Translations under genes and position numbers: made by a program
Shown: piece after piece, positions 63,401 through 64,000 of the stretch
Position numbering within the stretch: position 1 is the stretch's first letter
Layout: every line of letters begins with the position of its first letter
Origin: Kitasatospora sp. SolWspMP-SS2h
GTDB taxonomy: Bacteria > Actinomycetota > Actinomycetes > Streptomycetales > Streptomycetaceae
DNA length: 64,000 nucleotides
Direction: 5' to 3'
NCBI RefSeq assembly: GCF_003259315.1
Contig: NZ_QLLT01000003.1
Coordinates: forward strand, 350,283 to 414,282
Notes under the pieces: model-generated
The model's database searches: none
Told to the model about the DNA's origin: nothing
Seen by the model: only the letters and a program-made list of their open reading frames with translations

Positions 63401-64000
63401 CGCGGTGAGCGAGTCGAAGCCCAGGTCCTTGAAGGCCAGGTCGGCACCGATCTCGTCGCTGCGCCCCAGCACGGCCGAGGCGTGGGTGCGGACCAGGTCG
63501 AGCAGGAGCTCGTGTTGCCGGGCCTCGGGGAGCGATCCCAGCCGGCCCGCCAGTCCGGTGGTCCGCACCGGTGTGCGGGCGCGTGCCAGCGCGCGCAGCA
63601 CCGGCCGGTCGCCCAGCGCGGACACCTTGAGCACGGCCGCGACCACCGCGGGCTCCGCAGCGTCCAGGCCCCCGTCGAAGAGCCCGAGTCCGTAGTCGGT
63701 GGCCATCGGCAGCACCCCGGCGCGGGCGAGGCGTGCACGGTCGGTGTCGGTGAGGTTCCCGGTCAGCCCGCTGTCCTCGGCCCACTGTCCCCAGGCCAGC
63801 GACACCCCGGGCAGGCCCAGGGCGCGCCGGTGGGCGGCCAGGCCGTCGAGGTAGGCGTTCGCGGCGGCATAGTTGGCCTGGCCGGGGCTGCCGAGTGTGC
63901 CGGCGGCGGAGGAGAAGAGGACGAACGCCGCCAGGTCCCGCTCGCGGGTGAGTTCGTGCAGGTGCCAGGCGGCCCGGGCCTTGGGTTCCCAGACCGCCGC
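57488..64000 (-). CDS. Modular type I polyketide synthase, terminal module with thioesterase (5' truncated)
   Basis: 2170 residues visible; the frame is open through the right edge. Domains in order: end of a KR ([13 protein letters not shown]), ACP (Ser197, FKDLGFDSL), KS (about 245-675; [26 protein letters not shown]), AT (about 780-1070; GHSVGE and HAFH, indicating malonyl-CoA), DH (about 1115-1390; [10 protein letters not shown] and LLDAAIQP, intact), KR (about 1555-1735; [12 protein letters not shown] as in B-type KRs, YAAAN), ACP (DHGVDSL) and a type I TE (about 1930-2170; [20 protein letters not shown]). The last elongation thus leaves a 2,3-double bond before release. Codon usage changes abruptly inside KS and AT, pointing to recombination. 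Confidence 0.95.
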   Translation of the reverse strand, partial: AAVWEPKARAAWHLHELTRERDLAAFVLFSSAAGTLGSPGQANYAAANAYLDGLAAHRRALGLPGVSLAWGQWAEDSGLTGNLTDTDRARLARAGVLPMATDYGLGLFDGGLDAAEPAVVAAVLKVSALGDRPVLRALARARTPVRTTGLAGRLGSLPEARQHELLLDLVRTHASAVLGRSDEIGADLAFKDLGFDSLTAVELRNRLSTAVGVRLPATMVFDHPTPARLAEHLREVVLGKERRTAAPVPVGAVVSGDPVVVVGLGARYPGGVGSAQELWDLVAGGADAVGEFPSDRGWDVGRLYDPAGGPGTSYTRRGGFLDAAGGFDAGFFGISPREALAMDPQQRVLLETVWETFEDAGIDPTSLRGSRTGVFTGIWASGYAGGVDQISRDADGYVATGTATSVTSGRVSYLLGLEGPAVSVDTACSSSLVAIHLAAQALRSGECSLALAGGVTVMATPAAFIDFSRQRGLAADGRVKAFAEAADGTGWGEGVGLVLLERLSDARRNGHRVLAVVRGSAVNQDGASNGLTAPNGPSQERVIQQALANAGLSGSEVDAVEAHGTGTTLGDPIEAQALLATYGQDRSEPLWLGSVKSNIGHTQAAAGVAGVIKMVMAMRHGQLPRTLHVDAPTSHVDWSAGRVALLTEARPWPETGRPRRAGVSAFGISGTNAHVILEAPDPDPAEETSSDSPVTPTSAPAAVAPVPWLLSAKSAQALRAQARRLQAHAAGAPDADADGIAAALAARARFAHRAVLTGPEALAALVRGEAHPGLVTGEARDSGKSAFVFSGQGGQWAGMGRGLYGVFPVFAGVLDEVCGVLGLPVEVLFEDGEGVLGQTRFTQAGVFALEVALFRLVEWLGVRPDFVVGHSVGEVAAAHVAGVLGLEDACALVGARGRLMQGLPGGGAMVSVQASVQEVAGSLVPGVEVAAVNAADAVVVSGDEAAVLAVAEVWRGRGRRVRRLEVSHAFHSARMDPVLDELAEVAKGLSFGVPVVPVVSTVAGHPVDMGEPGYWVRQVREPVRFADAMEWLSGQGVTGFVEVGPHPSLVPNGLMRRHGDSVERLFAGLGRLWADGAVDWTPPVGEPDARVPSYPFQHQHYWLRPTTPAEGPDTPDHPLLRSLVKLPDGQGVVLTGKLSGSAHPWLAEHVIAGSPLLPAMAFVDLAVHAGGHAASPVLSELVLEAPLVLSERDGVHVQVTVGAPDDTGRRPVTVHSRTSAEPDEWTRHATGVLSPPTDRADRADRADEPGTDAPGTDADEAAPIDIGALYDRLAEAGYDYGPTFRGLTGVRRHGADLHAEASFPADPGQLTGYRVHPALLDAAIQPLTLLAGPGAEDGGSPARLPFSFSGVTVTGSAATVRVVLHPTGPDTCAVRITDTAGTPVVSIDEIVLRPVEAAGPGAGPRPNTLFAVDWIPMAAPDGPGTETVLHEVAGEGEPVTAAHAVTRELLGRVREFLATDTPARLVVLTGDDLASAAARGFLRSAQHEHPGRILTVRHDGTAASRRAVPAAVRAAVADGEPEIRLCDGTALVPRLVRAAPPAPTGTAGPLDGAPLDGTVLITGGTGTLGVLVARHLVARHGARHVVLAGRRGVEPPGLRQELGAALTVVACDAGDRAALRDLVASIPDLRAVVHAAGVVDDALVATMAPEQVDTVLRAKADAAWHLHEATEHLDLRAFVLFSSAAGVFGAPGQANYAAANAFLDALAEHRHARGLPAASLAWGQWAESSGITGNLTEADRRRLARTGMLPLATEQALGLFDTALAGGRPALVPVRLDLAAIDTPPALLRALARPRRAPAPGAGPGDPGDPGELRARLDTLPEPEQRALLLDLVVGHSAGILGMAPGGIDDPRQPFRDHGVDSLTAIELRNRLNAATGLQLPATLVFDFPTPEQLVHHLYGQLCSPENRATGPMERLLRKALDVGRAQDGLDLLATASRLAPATDAPEAGAVALATGFLQPPLVCLPSALASGGIEEYGRFAAALEAARDVTAVTLPGFAGDPLPADADVLVRALADAASAVAAPVLVGRSVGGWLALATAGELERRGARPSAVVLIDGYPDDLPGVLTGMLDAGHQVQPVDDDRLVAMGRYLDLAGAPEPVTAPVLLVGTGKRPWPRLSTTAQDVLTVPGDHFTVLEEHSAATALAISTWLLDFTGYGAGLSELRGKDHA

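Overview
The window is very GC-rich actinobacterial chromosome. Codons overwhelmingly end in G or C, GTG and TTG starts are common, and there are several leaderless genes, a modular type I polyketide synthase and typical streptomycete families (CebR-box-controlled mannanase, DUF6629, DUF1918, MurT/GatD, EctC-like enzyme). A Streptomyces or Kitasatospora-type organism is the best guess. Both window ends cut genes: an Old Yellow Enzyme on the left and a PKS on the right. No rRNA, tRNA, CRISPR array or intact insertion sequence was seen.

Left part (1-14.4 kb): carbohydrate-active and housekeeping genes. A secreted four-domain GH26 beta-mannanase lies under a perfect CebR-type operator. It is followed by a GH1 beta-glucosidase, a decapitated LacI regulator, membrane proteins (YhgE/Pip-like, ThrE-like, DoxX, CorA), a heavily decayed formate-dehydrogenase-type oxidoreductase, a HEAT-repeat protein and a GH16-like protein.

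14.7-22 kb: seven translationally coupled minus-strand genes. They encode a Tat-exported purple acid phosphatase with a C-terminal membrane anchor, a WecB-type epimerase, a PIG-L deacetylase, a HAD hydrolase, a membrane GT2 synthase, an exosortase-like protein and an ATP-grasp ligase. This looks like a surface-glycan and protein-sorting unit.

22-31 kb: assorted small genes (CbiZ, TetR, DUF1918, DedA, a second PIG-L protein, DUF6629, NodB-type lipoprotein, Ca2+/H+ antiporter, paired SMR pumps) with two further pseudogene remnants (MarR, MFS).

31-40 kb: a compact candidate biosynthetic island on the minus strand. It has an adenylation enzyme, a carrier protein, an ectoine-synthase-like cupin, an acyl-CoA dehydrogenase, a transglutaminase-like protein, an Asp/Glu-racemase-fold protein, a transposase-like protein with a degraded active site, a nucleoside deaminase, a DsbA-family protein and a MarR regulator. 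Six copies of one 16-bp operator (TTGCATG-N2-CAAGCAA type) sit in pairs before the MarR gene, the adenylation operon and the deaminase operon, tying the island together. I regard this as the most promising undescribed system in the window.

40-54 kb: core genes (GlmS, MgtC-like, PLP decarboxylase, ACT-GNAT protein, MurT/GatD with a long Gln-rich extension, PfkA, D-2-hydroxyacid dehydrogenase). 54-64 kb: the 3' end of a polyketide cluster, with a terminal KS-AT-DH-KR-ACP-TE module, a fused ketosynthase III-cytochrome P450 protein and a macrolide-type glycosyltransferase. These three overlap or abut and are probably one transcript.
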